The translations under genes and the position numbers were made by a program. Under the pieces are notes generated by a model. The model was not told the origin of the DNA and made no database searches. It worked only from the letters and a program-made list of their open reading frames with translations. Of a stretch of 64,000 nt of DNA, positions 47,040-54,656 are shown piece by piece. The DNA is taken from the NCBI GenBank assembly GCA_902801125.1, contig CADCGT010000005.1, positions 1 through 64,000 of the forward strand, given 5' to 3'. The number at the start of each line of letters is the position of its first letter. The first letter of the stretch is position 1. Origin of the DNA: an uncultured Pseudomonadota bacterium (GTDB lineage: Bacteria > Pseudomonadota > Alphaproteobacteria > Rs-D84).

Positions 47040-47155
47040 TTCTGGTGATTATAGAGCGGGAGTCACCCTCTGTTCCATTCCGAACCAGACAGGGAAACCC
47101 CGTATCGCCGATGGTACTTTGGCTTAAGCCACGGAAGAGTAGGTCGTCGCCAGAA
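47040..47155 (+). rRNA. 5S ribosomal RNA
   Basis: The TCTGGTGATTATAGAGCGGG start, CCGAACCAGACAGGGAAACC middle and CGTCGCCAGA end match bacterial 5S. A longer flanking stem (GGATTTATTCTGG with CCAGAATAAATCC) encloses it for processing. Confidence 0.93.
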
Positions 47156-47184
47156 TAAATCCAGTATGGTATAAAAACCGTTTT

Positions 47185-47209
47185 AACCGCCCAAGTGGCG
47201 GTTTTTTTA
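47185..47209 (+). terminator. rRNA operon terminator
   Basis: AACCGCC-CAAGT-GGCGGTT followed by T residues, about 30 bases after 5S rRNA. No tRNA-fMet follows. Confidence 0.9.
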
Positions 47210-47232
47210 ACCATTAACCAAAAAGATAAAAA

Positions 47233-47481
47233 ATGAAAAAATGGTTTCAATTTACAACATCCGGTCTGCACAGAATAATAATTTCTGTGGAGCAGACCAA
47301 TCATGGCGTAGAAACAAAACGATACAGTTCGTTAAGCGAGATGCCAGATGGCGTTCGTATTGAATATATTACTGATTCTATATCAAACGAACATAAACCG
47401 CTTTCTGTGGATGAAATTGCCGCCGTGCGCCGGGAATTGCGTGCCATCATAGCAAATGGTTTCCGTGCAAATTCACATTAG
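47233..47481 (+). CDS. Small unrecognised protein, paralogue of 49328 gene
   Basis: An 82-residue soluble protein. The first strand (WFQFTTSGLHRIIISVEQ) and the middle segment YSSLSEMPDGVRIEY align with YNSSSDLPEDLRTKY of the protein at 49328, so the two are paralogues. No known domain. It is the first of a run of small genes after the rRNA operon. The start codon has only a weak AAAAGATAAAAA site. Confidence 0.6.
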   Translation: MKKWFQFTTSGLHRIIISVEQTNHGVETKRYSSLSEMPDGVRIEYITDSISNEHKPLSVDEIAAVRRELRAIIANGFRANSH

Positions 47482-47522
47482 AGTTGTATTGTAAATGAAT
47501 TCCCCTGCCACCTCTGGGGCGG

Positions 47523-47551
47523 TTGCTTTTTTTTGTCTGTTATGTTATAAT
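47523..47551 (+). promoter_or_regulatory. Promoter for a leaderless transcript
   Basis: TTGCTT, a 17-base spacer and TATAAT (47546-47551). The -10 box ends six bases before the ATG at 47558, so transcription should begin at the start codon itself. Confidence 0.65.
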
Positions 47552-47557
47552 AAAGCC

Positions 47558-48202
47558 ATGATTACAGAAAAATTTTATAAATTAAAAGAGCTTTTACTTA
47601 AGGCAAAAATTAAAAAAATTCTAACTAAAATGGATGGTATGTTTCGTCATGCCATAGGGCCTGGCGATCGTCGTGAGTATATGATGAAAAAGGGCATTAC
47701 CGATCGCGATTGGCATTTTTCACTGACCGCGGATGATATTATAAAGAACAAAATTCCGTCAAATGTTATGGGTTGTACGGGACGTGCAAAGTTATTTTGT
47801 AAGTTGGCCGCGGATGTCGGGCTGCCGTGTTTTGCAATTTGCACTGCGTATGAACCCGATTGGAACGATGTGCGGGGCGGTAATGAACACACAATAGGTG
47901 GGCACCAAGTAATAGCGGTTAAGATTGATGGGCAATTACGTATGTTTGATCCCGGAAACCCCAAATTAGAATTTATAAATACCAATGTGACTGTCGGGAA
48001 TACGGTTGATTTTAAATTTCGTGGAAGACCGGGTTTATATTTAATAACCGCGATAATGTCACCGGATGAATATGCAAAAATAGATACATATCAAAAACTG
48101 CGCAATGTATACGCCAGTGGCGATATGAATAACCCCGAATTTATGATTGCTAACCAGAAAAATAGAAAAGTTTTATTTCAAGATATGCCGAACCGTCGGT
48201 GA
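47558..48202 (+). CDS. Transglutaminase-like fold protein
   Basis: A 214-residue cytosolic protein. A Cys-His-Asp order typical of the transglutaminase-like superfamily is visible: CTGRAKLFCKLAADVGLP with Cys near residue 73, GGHQVIAVKIDG with His near 113, and MFDPGNP with Asp near 128. Such proteins may be proteases, cross-linking enzymes or inactive folds. The leader seems absent (see promoter). The start is moved from an upstream ATG (47495) because that would lie ahead of the promoter. It is located in a cluster of small membrane proteins. Confidence 0.7.
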   Translation: MITEKFYKLKELLLKAKIKKILTKMDGMFRHAIGPGDRREYMMKKGITDRDWHFSLTADDIIKNKIPSNVMGCTGRAKLFCKLAADVGLPCFAICTAYEPDWNDVRGGNEHTIGGHQVIAVKIDGQLRMFDPGNPKLEFINTNVTVGNTVDFKFRGRPGLYLITAIMSPDEYAKIDTYQKLRNVYASGDMNNPEFMIANQKNRKVLFQDMPNRR

Positions 48203-48268
48203 ATATGAGCGTTTTTTTATTGATATTTTTGCCGGGTGTGTTAGTTTTATGTTGAAAGAGGTTTACAA

Positions 48269-48724
48269 ATGGCAAATACAATCGCAGATATCAACCAGTT
48301 TGCACGCTATACGTTTAATCAACATAAGCACGGTATAAAAAGCCGAATATTGGGTGCGGACAATCGTGAGTATGCATTACATGTACCACAGACATCGCAG
48401 GATATATATTTTTTGCCCGATACCAATCAAATTCTGTTTTCCGATGGGCAACGTTATGATATGGATGATGAAACAAAGCGTATTGTAAAGAAATATATTC
48501 GTGTGCGTCGCATACGTGATGGTGTACTGCTGTTAATGGTGACGGGCGCCGCCGGCGCGGTAATGGCCATTATTGCCGCGATTGCCATTTATCCAACCGA
48601 ACGCAAAAATATGGAAATAAAAGAAAAAGTCAGTGCATACGAAAAAACTTTGCCGGGATATTTAGAACAAAAGCAGAAAGTAGAACATTTCGCAGACAGT
48701 TTACGATGCGCAAAAAATCATTAA
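48269..48724 (+). CDS. Small membrane protein with HFADSL tail (copy 1)
   Basis: A 151-residue protein. The N-terminal half is soluble and beta-rich (YALHVPQTSQDIYFLPDTNQILFSDG). One or two membrane helices lie around residues 88-110. The C-terminal helix ends with TLPGYLEQKQKVEHFADSL, shared with the next protein (SLPNYDDS...KIAHFADSL). Not recognised. The pair is tandem and paralogous. AGAGG precedes the ATG by eight bases. Confidence 0.65.
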   Translation: MANTIADINQFARYTFNQHKHGIKSRILGADNREYALHVPQTSQDIYFLPDTNQILFSDGQRYDMDDETKRIVKKYIRVRRIRDGVLLLMVTGAAGAVMAIIAAIAIYPTERKNMEIKEKVSAYEKTLPGYLEQKQKVEHFADSLRCAKNH

Positions 48725-48738
48725 AAAGGAAAAATACT

Positions 48739-49314
48739 ATGACGAATTCAAAAACACAAAAACCAATGACCGATGCAGATGCCAATAAAAAAGTTATCGC
48801 GATGTTAAAACGTGGTCGCCACATGCGTTTGGGGGTAAGTCCACACGTATTGTCATTGGACGATAAAACTATGCTGTTTATTGATAATTACGAGATTCAT
48901 ATTAGTGAAAATTCGGGCGATGTCTTTGCGTGGGTTTATCAAATGCAAGACGATACGGCAAAACTTGCATTGTCGGTATATGACAAAGTGAAGCTACAAC
49001 AAGAGCAGAAAAAGAAACATCGCGAAAAGACCAAAAAAACTATTCAAGGTGTATTGTTTGTCTGTTTACCTGTGGCGGTGGTTGGTGGTATCCTTGGCGC
49101 AGCAGTGTTGGGCCTCGTAAAAATTGCAGCGGACAGCAAGAAAATATATAACAAAAAGGCCCAAATAGATGCCTATGCCAAAAGTTTGCCGAATTATGAT
49201 GATTCAATCCGTTTGGCGCGGACGGATGCAGAATTGCAAAATGCAATAAATCGTCGCGAACAGGTACGCCTTAAAATTGCGCACTTTGCGGACAGTCTGA
49301 ATCGCGCAAAATAA
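48739..49314 (+). CDS. Small membrane protein with HFADSL tail (copy 2)
   Basis: A 191-residue protein. The soluble N-terminal half holds LSLDDKTMLFIDNYEIHISENSGDVF, the same layout as the preceding protein. A basic segment precedes a membrane helix (about residues 107-133). The C-terminal helix carries SLPNYDDS and ends HFADSLNRAK. The start at 48739 follows AAAAAGGAAAAA. Not recognised; a bitopic protein with cytosolic domains on one side is inferred. Confidence 0.65.
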   Translation: MTNSKTQKPMTDADANKKVIAMLKRGRHMRLGVSPHVLSLDDKTMLFIDNYEIHISENSGDVFAWVYQMQDDTAKLALSVYDKVKLQQEQKKKHREKTKKTIQGVLFVCLPVAVVGGILGAAVLGLVKIAADSKKIYNKKAQIDAYAKSLPNYDDSIRLARTDAELQNAINRREQVRLKIAHFADSLNRAK

Positions 49315-49327
49315 AAAAGGATTACAA

Positions 49328-49513
49328 ATGTTGGTACGATTTATTCGGTATTCTGTTCATAAAATCCTTGTGTTGCAAACGGATGCAAATAACAAAGTGC
49401 ATGCCACAACATATAATTCCAGTTCGGATTTACCCGAAGATTTGCGTACCAAATATTTTGCACAAATGGTCGCCGAACGTATGAACCCAAGAAGAATAAA
49501 ACGGTCCAGATAA
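49328..49513 (+). CDS. Small unrecognised protein, paralogue of 47233 gene
   Basis: A 61-residue basic protein with an AAGGA site. It aligns with the 47233 protein over the YNSSSDLPEDLRTKY segment and ends RRIKRSR. It follows the HFADSL protein by 13 bases. The repeated pairing of these two protein types suggests that the cluster duplicated as a unit. Confidence 0.55.
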   Translation: MLVRFIRYSVHKILVLQTDANNKVHATTYNSSSDLPEDLRTKYFAQMVAERMNPRRIKRSR

Positions 49514-49514
49514 C

Positions 49515-49537
49515 AAAACCGCCAGTAATGGCGGTTT
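49515..49537 (+). terminator. Terminator in the small-gene cluster
   Basis: AACCGCC-AGTAAT-GGCGGTT, followed by a loose T-rich stretch. Confidence 0.75.
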
Positions 49538-49561
49538 AAATTTATTTTTTATTTATAAAGA

Positions 49562-49589
49562 TTGACAATGATAATATTTGTGCTATATT
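49562..49589 (+). promoter_or_regulatory. Promoter of the 49617 gene
   Basis: TTGACA, a 16-base spacer and TATATT, followed by a transcript of about 20 leader bases and an AAGGAG site. Confidence 0.7.
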
Positions 49590-49616
49590 TTTGTTGCTAG
49601 ATAAAAAGGAGTGAAT

Positions 49617-49910
49617 ATGAGTCGGCAAAAATGGCATCTTGATGATTTTATTTATTGTGGGGCTTGGTTTGTGTTGCTTGGTGCCTGGTGGTGTTTGGGG
49701 ATGTGTTCGTCCACCGTGTTAAAGGACAGCAAGAATACCGCGGATACTCCGCGTTTAAAATCAACGAATGCACAAAACCAGATTTATACGGCGTCAACAC
49801 CACAGGAATTATCGCGCATAATGCAATTATACGGTCGTTTCAATAAACAAAAAACTGCGCAATTCGGTGTGTTTGCACGCCGTATGGATAAACTTAACCA
49901 AGGAAAATAA
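49617..49910 (+). CDS. Small membrane protein, 97 residues
   Basis: A single membrane helix (about residues 11-30, FIYCGAWFVLLGAWWCLGMC) with a short N-terminus, then a polar C-terminal part. The start at 49617 is favoured by spacing to AAGGAG over an in-frame GTG two codons upstream. Not recognised. The next gene starts two bases after its stop. Confidence 0.6.
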   Translation: MSRQKWHLDDFIYCGAWFVLLGAWWCLGMCSSTVLKDSKNTADTPRLKSTNAQNQIYTASTPQELSRIMQLYGRFNKQKTAQFGVFARRMDKLNQGK

Positions 49911-49912
49911 AA

Positions 49913-50323
49913 ATGAGAAAAGAATATGATATTATCGGTGACGCGGCATACGGATGCCTTGGTGCGCTTATAATTGGCGGAATATTTGTTGGTGCGGTAT
50001 GGCTTCTTGTTGATAATGTAATTAATTATAACAAGGACAAAAAAGCAAAAAAAATAGAACAATATAATTCTTTGGAAGTGCAAAAATATAATGCAGATAC
50101 TCTTGAATTATTTTTTAATAATCCAAAGGTCAAGACCGAATTTGACAATGCATTAAAAAAGAATGTTTACGATGGTAAAATGCATGTGTTTGGACAAAGT
50201 GGCGATACAATACGGGTTAAATTTGATGATAAACGTTTTCAGCGCCAATTTGAAAAACAATGGAATAAGTATCGTGGATATAAATTAAATAATATAAATT
50301 CAAATATCAAAAAGCGTAAATAA
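49913..50323 (+). CDS. Small membrane protein, 136 residues
   Basis: An N-terminal membrane helix (about residues 12-35, GCLGALIIGGIFVGAVWLLV) precedes a basic domain. Motifs such as LFFNNPKVKTEFDNALKKNV and GDTIRVKFDDKRFQRQFE suggest a small alpha/beta domain. Not recognised. It is co-transcribed with the 49617 gene. Confidence 0.6.
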   Translation: MRKEYDIIGDAAYGCLGALIIGGIFVGAVWLLVDNVINYNKDKKAKKIEQYNSLEVQKYNADTLELFFNNPKVKTEFDNALKKNVYDGKMHVFGQSGDTIRVKFDDKRFQRQFEKQWNKYRGYKLNNINSNIKKRK

Positions 50324-50362
50324 TCCGTTTGTTAAATTTTGGGTTATTGTGTCTTTTTTGTA

Positions 50363-50390
50363 TTGACAACATTAAATTTTGTAATAAAAT
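50363..50390 (+). promoter_or_regulatory. Promoter of the 50423 gene
   Basis: TTGACA, a 16-base spacer and TAAAAT, 32 bases before the ATG, with an AAAGGA site in between. Confidence 0.7.
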
Positions 50391-50422
50391 ATTACCAAAA
50401 CAACCCATAAAAAGGATTTAAA

Positions 50423-50752
50423 ATGAAAAAAGTTTTGTTATTGTCTTCATTGCTTGCGATGGTGGCATCCGCGGCAAATGCCGATTATCGCACTGTTTAC
50501 ACAAATAATTGTGACCCGGCCGCAATGCATGCCTTGTTATCGCGCGAAGCGGCCGCACATCGCGCGGTTATTACCGAGGTTATATGTGAATCGTCCCGTG
50601 TTGTTGCCGAAGCGGCACCGGTTGTCTATGAACCCGTATATGCGCCGGTTGCGCCGGTCGTCTATGAACCGGCATACGATTTGTCGAATATTCCGGTCGT
50701 TGATTGCGTTCCGTACCCGACAACATGCGAATATTGTGGCGGTTTGCGTTAA
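50423..50752 (+). CDS. Small secreted protein with VVYEP repeats
   Basis: A 109-residue protein with a clear signal peptide (cut after ANA near residue 20). The mature part carries a Pro/Val/Tyr repeat (APVVYEPVYAPVAPVVYEPAY) and five cysteines (NNCDPA, ICESS, DCVPYP, TCEYCGG). Not recognised. Strong promoter and terminator make it an independent gene. A surface or periplasmic role is inferred. Confidence 0.65.
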   Translation: MKKVLLLSSLLAMVASAANADYRTVYTNNCDPAAMHALLSREAAAHRAVITEVICESSRVVAEAAPVVYEPVYAPVAPVVYEPAYDLSNIPVVDCVPYPTTCEYCGGLR

Positions 50753-50774
50753 TTTGCGCATAACAAGAATTTAT

Positions 50775-50806
50775 TCCGCGACATTTTGGGTCGCGGGATT
50801 TTTTTG
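50775..50806 (+). terminator. Terminator of the VVYEP gene
   Basis: CCGCGAC-N7-GTCGCGG followed by seven T residues. Confidence 0.9.
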
Positions 50807-50809
50807 CCC

Positions 50810-50837
50810 TTGCAAAGATAAAAACGCATGTTATTAT
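50810..50837 (+). promoter_or_regulatory. Promoter of the zeta-toxin-like gene
   Basis: TTGCAA, a 16-base spacer and TATTAT with an upstream TG (extended -10). The ATG follows 17 bases later with no clear ribosome binding site. Confidence 0.5.
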
Positions 50838-50854
50838 CATAGCCAGATAGTGAT

Positions 50855-51520
50855 ATGAAAATTTATTCGAACAAGGTATTTTATTTAATTGGTGGTCCGA
50901 ACGGCAGTGGTAAAACCACTATCGCCCGCGAAATGATTGGCGATAATCCAAAAATTGCGTTTTTAAATTCTGATGATATTGCGCGTGAACGCGGTGTGAC
51001 ACCGGCGCGCGCGGGCATAATATTACTGGACCAGATGCGCGATTTATTCGCAACGCACGCATCGTTTGCGTTTGAAACAACATTGGCCGGAAAAATACAC
51101 AATAAATTCATTGCGCGCGCCCGCCAAGAAGGGTATAAAATAGTATTCCTTTATGTATATTTGGCATCCGTAGAGCAAAATATTGCGCGCGTGCGTCAAC
51201 GCGTTGCGCTTGGCGGACATGATGTTCCGGAAACGACGATACGCCGGCGGTATCAAAAAAGTCTTATGAATTTTGAACCGGCGGCGCAACAAAGCGACCA
51301 ATGGGAACTGTATTACAACGGCAACACAGAATATGAATTACTGGCACGCGGCGTCCATGACCAGGTTGATGTCATAGACAACCCGAAATATACAACATTT
51401 GTGGAACGGCGTGCGAAAATATTGTCCGACCATTTATTGGAATTGGGTGCGCGCGCGGCCGAACGTGCCCGCATGGCGGCATTAAACGCCGGCGTTCCCG
51501 TTGTTTCCATTCAGCGATAA
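50855..51520 (+). CDS. Zeta-toxin-like P-loop kinase
   Basis: A 221-residue P-loop protein. Walker A GGPNGSGKTT lies near residue 13, with FLNSDDIARE and FAFETTLAG motifs, the arrangement of the zeta toxin / COG4185 family. Zeta toxins phosphorylate UDP-N-acetylglucosamine; COG4185 members may have other substrates. No antitoxin gene is next to it: upstream is the VVYEP gene with its own terminator, and downstream is a terminator. A stand-alone kinase is therefore likely. Confidence 0.8.
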   Translation: MKIYSNKVFYLIGGPNGSGKTTIAREMIGDNPKIAFLNSDDIARERGVTPARAGIILLDQMRDLFATHASFAFETTLAGKIHNKFIARARQEGYKIVFLYVYLASVEQNIARVRQRVALGGHDVPETTIRRRYQKSLMNFEPAAQQSDQWELYYNGNTEYELLARGVHDQVDVIDNPKYTTFVERRAKILSDHLLELGARAAERARMAALNAGVPVVSIQR

Positions 51521-51569
51521 TAATCAACGCAAAAAGTGTTATATTTAGAAATTTATAAAAACTCTGACA

Positions 51570-51592
51570 CCCGCGGATTTCCGCGGTTTTTT
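51570..51592 (+). terminator. Terminator of the zeta-toxin-like gene
   Basis: CCGCGG-ATTT-CCGCGG with a trailing T run. It borders control-element copy 2. Confidence 0.85.
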
Positions 51593-51605
51593 GCGTGTAT
51601 AAATG

Positions 51606-51770
51606 GCGTAAAAAAACCAAGGTTTAAAATCAACACTTTTTTTCAAAAAATCAAAATTTTGTTTTTTACTAAAATCAAAGTGTTAGCAATTTTCGATTTT
51701 TTCAAATTCAAAGCGTAAAAAAACCTTGGTTTATTGTACACTTTTTGACATAGGAATATAGGGGAAAAAT
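51606..51770 (+). promoter_or_regulatory. Duplicated upstream control element, copy 2
   Basis: The forward-oriented partner of 81-244. The dyads AAACCAAGGTTT (51614-51625) and AAACCTTGGTTT (51721-51732) each follow GCGTAAAAA. Spacer sequence between them is also conserved except for about 25 bases in the middle (around 51667-51690), where the copies differ. The block ends in AGGGG and the ATG of the next gene. Confidence 0.75.
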
Positions 51771-52271
51771 ATGATAAAAAAATTATTATTTGCCGTGGCT
51801 ATAGCGGCGGTCGCGGGCAACGCGTATGCAGAAACAACAACACAAACCGTCACCACACAAAACTATGTTGATAGCCAGGTTGCAACCAAGCAAGATAAAA
51901 TCGCCGGCCACCCAACAACGCGGTATTACCCGAATTCTGTTATTACCGACACAACAGAAGATGGTGTTATTGAAAAGCGTTTGGTATTGGCTATTGGAAA
52001 TGGTCTTATTGGTAACGTTAATACTTGGGGTGGTTATTTAGCAAGTGGAAATTTAGCTACTAAAGTTATCCAGAGTCCTACAGGATCCCAAACGGATTTA
52101 ACCGAAACCGATGCGGCAAACGGCATAGTTTCCGCCGAAATTTTGGACTTTGCATTTGAAAAACATAAAGATTGGATTAATTTACGGCAAAAAAATAAGG
52201 TCTGTGTTCGGTATATTGATGGTGCCGAAGAAAACAGTGAAAATTGTTTGCTTTGGAATTTGCCAGATTAA
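51771..52271 (+). CDS. Secreted protein with TQNYVD-type N-terminus
   Basis: A 166-residue protein with a signal peptide (cut after AYA near residue 20). The mature start TTTQTVTTQNYVDSQVATKQDKI has the YVDxxVxxK motif also found in the protein at 59188. A C-terminal Cys pair (NKVCVRYI, ENCLLW) follows. The control region is shared with the left-edge gene. Not recognised; a surface-exposed stalk or fibre-like protein is inferred from the family pattern. Confidence 0.65.
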   Translation: MIKKLLFAVAIAAVAGNAYAETTTQTVTTQNYVDSQVATKQDKIAGHPTTRYYPNSVITDTTEDGVIEKRLVLAIGNGLIGNVNTWGGYLASGNLATKVIQSPTGSQTDLTETDAANGIVSAEILDFAFEKHKDWINLRQKNKVCVRYIDGAEENSENCLLWNLPD

Positions 52272-52295
52272 AAAACGCCCGCTTGGGCGTTTTTT
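52270..52295 (+). terminator. Terminator of the 51771 gene
   Basis: AAAAAACGCCC-GCTT-GGGCGTTTTTT, directly after the stop codon. Confidence 0.92.
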
Positions 52296-52378
52296 ACTAA
52301 CCACTAACACCCGTCGCGGCCGCGGCACCAAACGGTGCCGGGACGGACTAACCACTAACACTAACCACTATCCACTAT
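52294..52378. repeat. Heptamer repeat with variable palindrome
   Basis: CTAACCA units on both sides of CCGTCGCGGCCGC-type sequence with a GGCACC-AAAC-GGTGCC hairpin and a closing GACGG. The outer CCGTC/GACGG matches 306-354, but the inner palindrome is different. Confidence 0.75.
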
Positions 52379-52385
52379 TTTTCTC

Positions 52386-52415
52386 TTGCGTGCGATTCGT
52401 ATTTTGTTCTATGAT
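52386..52415 (+). promoter_or_regulatory. Possible promoter of the 52437 gene
   Basis: TTGCGT, an 18-base spacer and TATGAT, 21 bases before the ATG. Confidence 0.4.
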
Positions 52416-52436
52416 GGGGTAAGGAAGGAAAGGAAC

Positions 52437-53831
52437 ATGAAACAAAAATTAGTTTCTGGATTGGGATTTTTATTGGTTTTGCCGGCGTTTGCGGGCGCGC
52501 GATTGCCCGCGGTGAATACCACGCATGCGGCGGTTTCGGCGCGTGCACAATACGGTTCGCCGGTTCCGGTTGTTGCAAAAAATACAAACGCGAATCCGGT
52601 TGCGGTTGAAAATTCTACGCGCGTGCCCGCAAACAAAAAACGCGTTGTTGCACGCCTTGCCGCGCCAAAGACCGCATCGGCACCCGTTGCAAAAAATACA
52701 TCGGTTGATACAGGCGAAAAAATTGTTGCGAATAATGGCGGAAATGTTGAATACCTGGTGCCGAATCGGCCAAGTTCTGATTTATGGGCAAAAAGCGATA
52801 CGCCATTGCGTATGCCGCGCGCAAGTGAATTTTCGGTGATTACATCAAACGATACTTTGCCCGAAGAATCTATTATGCCAACCGCGTTTGCACAGAATAA
52901 TTCGAATCAAAATCAAGAGATTGCAGAATTGGCATCGCATGCGTCTGAATTGGATGCACAAATTGCCCGGTTGATGGAAATGCAATCGCATGCAGATACG
53001 GCGACGCGTTCGCGCACCGTGACAGCGCCACGCACCGCGCAAAATACAAAATCGTCCTATACGGCGGATTCCGCTGTATACAGCGCGTCACACGAAATCG
53101 CGCCCGAACCGGTTATTGCGGAAAATGTGATTAAACCGCGCGCAACCGATACGAATAATGACGGTGTTCATGTCGCGCGCGTTGTTGTTCCGCGTGACGA
53201 TTTAATTGGTGGTGATGTTGTGCGCCGTGCGGTTAAAAAAGATAACGCAACCAAAATTCAAGAGGTTCGCGACGATATGACAAAAATGTCGCCGTCCGAA
53301 TTGCGTCGCGCGTTTCGCAAAACATTCTTGTCGGAAAACAAACATCTTTCGACATACCCAATCGATGACCGCTTTGATGTGGCAAGTGATATTGGCACTT
53401 TTTCCGAAGGTTTCACATCGGCGCGTGACCTGTCCGAAGATTCGGAAAAAATAAGACCGTTGGAAATTAAAATTGGTTTCCGTAACGAAGATTCTGCGCT
53501 GTCGCGTGATAACTATAATTTGTTGTCGGAATATGCGGGCATTGTTGTTGCAAATCCGAAACGCGCGATTCAGGTTGCAATTCCGGTTGATGCAACGCGC
53601 ACATCGGATTCGCGCAAATTGGCGGCGCGTCGCCTTGCCATTGTGGAACAGGTTCTGCGTGACACCGGCGTTTCCGAACAGCGCATAGTTCCGGTTTTGT
53701 CCGAACGCAATGACGAAGGTTTTGTCTTGCGGATAATTTCCAACGAACAATTTGAAACTTTGACGCGGCAAAAACGCAATATGTTCGGCGACACCGTCGG
53801 TTCAAAAACATATAAAAGTATGACGTGGTAG
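52437..53831 (+). CDS. Secreted protein with divergent OmpA-like domain
   Basis: A 464-residue protein with a signal peptide (cut near residue 19). A long Ala/Val/Asn-rich, probably disordered stretch reaches about residue 150, followed by a coiled coil (EIAELASHASELDAQIARLMEMQ). The C-terminal 100 residues (LEIKIGFRNEDSALSRDNYNLLSEYAGIV, ARRLAIVEQVLRDTGVSEQRIVPVL) follow the OmpA/MotB fold, but the canonical peptidoglycan-binding Asp/Arg motif is not evident. The start at 52437 follows GGAAAGGAAC. ComF follows closely. Confidence 0.7.
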   Translation: MKQKLVSGLGFLLVLPAFAGARLPAVNTTHAAVSARAQYGSPVPVVAKNTNANPVAVENSTRVPANKKRVVARLAAPKTASAPVAKNTSVDTGEKIVANNGGNVEYLVPNRPSSDLWAKSDTPLRMPRASEFSVITSNDTLPEESIMPTAFAQNNSNQNQEIAELASHASELDAQIARLMEMQSHADTATRSRTVTAPRTAQNTKSSYTADSAVYSASHEIAPEPVIAENVIKPRATDTNNDGVHVARVVVPRDDLIGGDVVRRAVKKDNATKIQEVRDDMTKMSPSELRRAFRKTFLSENKHLSTYPIDDRFDVASDIGTFSEGFTSARDLSEDSEKIRPLEIKIGFRNEDSALSRDNYNLLSEYAGIVVANPKRAIQVAIPVDATRTSDSRKLAARRLAIVEQVLRDTGVSEQRIVPVLSERNDEGFVLRIISNEQFETLTRQKRNMFGDTVGSKTYKSMTW

Positions 53832-53839
53832 GCCGGCCA

Positions 53840-54583
53840 GTGTCAAAATTGCGCACATTTGTTCGTCGTTTCCTTGATGCGTTTATTGAATTTCTGTTCC
53901 CGCCCGCATGCCCGGTATGTGGTGCGTCCGTTGAAACACACGGCGAATTGTGCGGCGATTGTTGGGGTTGCTTTGATTGGATTGATGGTGCGCATTGCGC
54001 ATGTTGCGGTTATCCGTTTCCCGATGATTACGAAGCATCGCCCGGCGCGCTGTGTCCGGTGTGTGCCGCGGGCAAGAACGAATTGGAATATGTCCGCGCG
54101 GCATGCGTATATGATGATATGTCGCGTTCGGTTATGTTGCCATTCAAACACGGTGGCCGCATACAGTACGCGCGTTTTATGTCGCATGCGATGATTTGGG
54201 CAATGCGCGATGTCGATATTGCGCCCGATTTAATTATGCCGGTACCATTGGCCAATCGGCGGTTATTTCACCGCGCCTATAACCAGGCGACGCTTCTTTC
54301 GCGGGAAATTGCGCGTGTGTATAATGCGCCGATTGACTTTGACAGTGTGCGCCGAAAATACCGGCCGAACATGGGCCACAAAACACATGCGCAACGGTTT
54401 GAACATATTCGCGGTGTGTTTAATGTCGCGCGTCCCGAATGCATTCGTGGTAAAAAGATTTTGTTGGTTGATGATGTTATGACATCGGGCGCGACATTTG
54501 CGGAACTTTCGCGTGTTTTGCGGCGTGCCGGTGCGACGGAAATATACGGTGTGGTATTTTGTCGCGTTGTCCGCGCAGAATAA
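53840..54583 (+). CDS. comF: ComF-family amidophosphoribosyltransferase-like protein
   Basis: A 247-residue protein. An N-terminal zinc-binding region has CPVCG, CGDCW, CACCGYPF and CPVC. The phosphoribosyltransferase domain has the KILLVDDVMTSGATFAELSRVLR motif near residue 205. ComF family proteins are linked to DNA uptake or purine salvage. GTG at 53840 is chosen; an in-frame GTG at 53825 overlaps the previous gene and is the alternative. No other competence genes lie in the window. Confidence 0.85.
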   Translation: MSKLRTFVRRFLDAFIEFLFPPACPVCGASVETHGELCGDCWGCFDWIDGAHCACCGYPFPDDYEASPGALCPVCAAGKNELEYVRAACVYDDMSRSVMLPFKHGGRIQYARFMSHAMIWAMRDVDIAPDLIMPVPLANRRLFHRAYNQATLLSREIARVYNAPIDFDSVRRKYRPNMGHKTHAQRFEHIRGVFNVARPECIRGKKILLVDDVMTSGATFAELSRVLRRAGATEIYGVVFCRVVRAE

Positions 54584-54588
54584 ACCAA

Positions 54589-54617
54589 TTGATTTTTGGG
54601 GTTGTTTTTATTATAAT
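54589..54617 (+). promoter_or_regulatory. Promoter of the ankyrin gene
   Basis: TTGATT, a 17-base spacer and TATAAT, 39 bases before the ATG at 54657. Confidence 0.75.
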
Positions 54618-54656
54618 TCCTGTGTTCAAGAATTGGTTAACCAAAAGGAATTAATT

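Noticed and set aside
50423-51520. Toxin-antitoxin pair formed by the VVYEP protein and the zeta-like kinase
   Set aside because: The first has a signal peptide and its own terminator, so it would be exported and separately transcribed.
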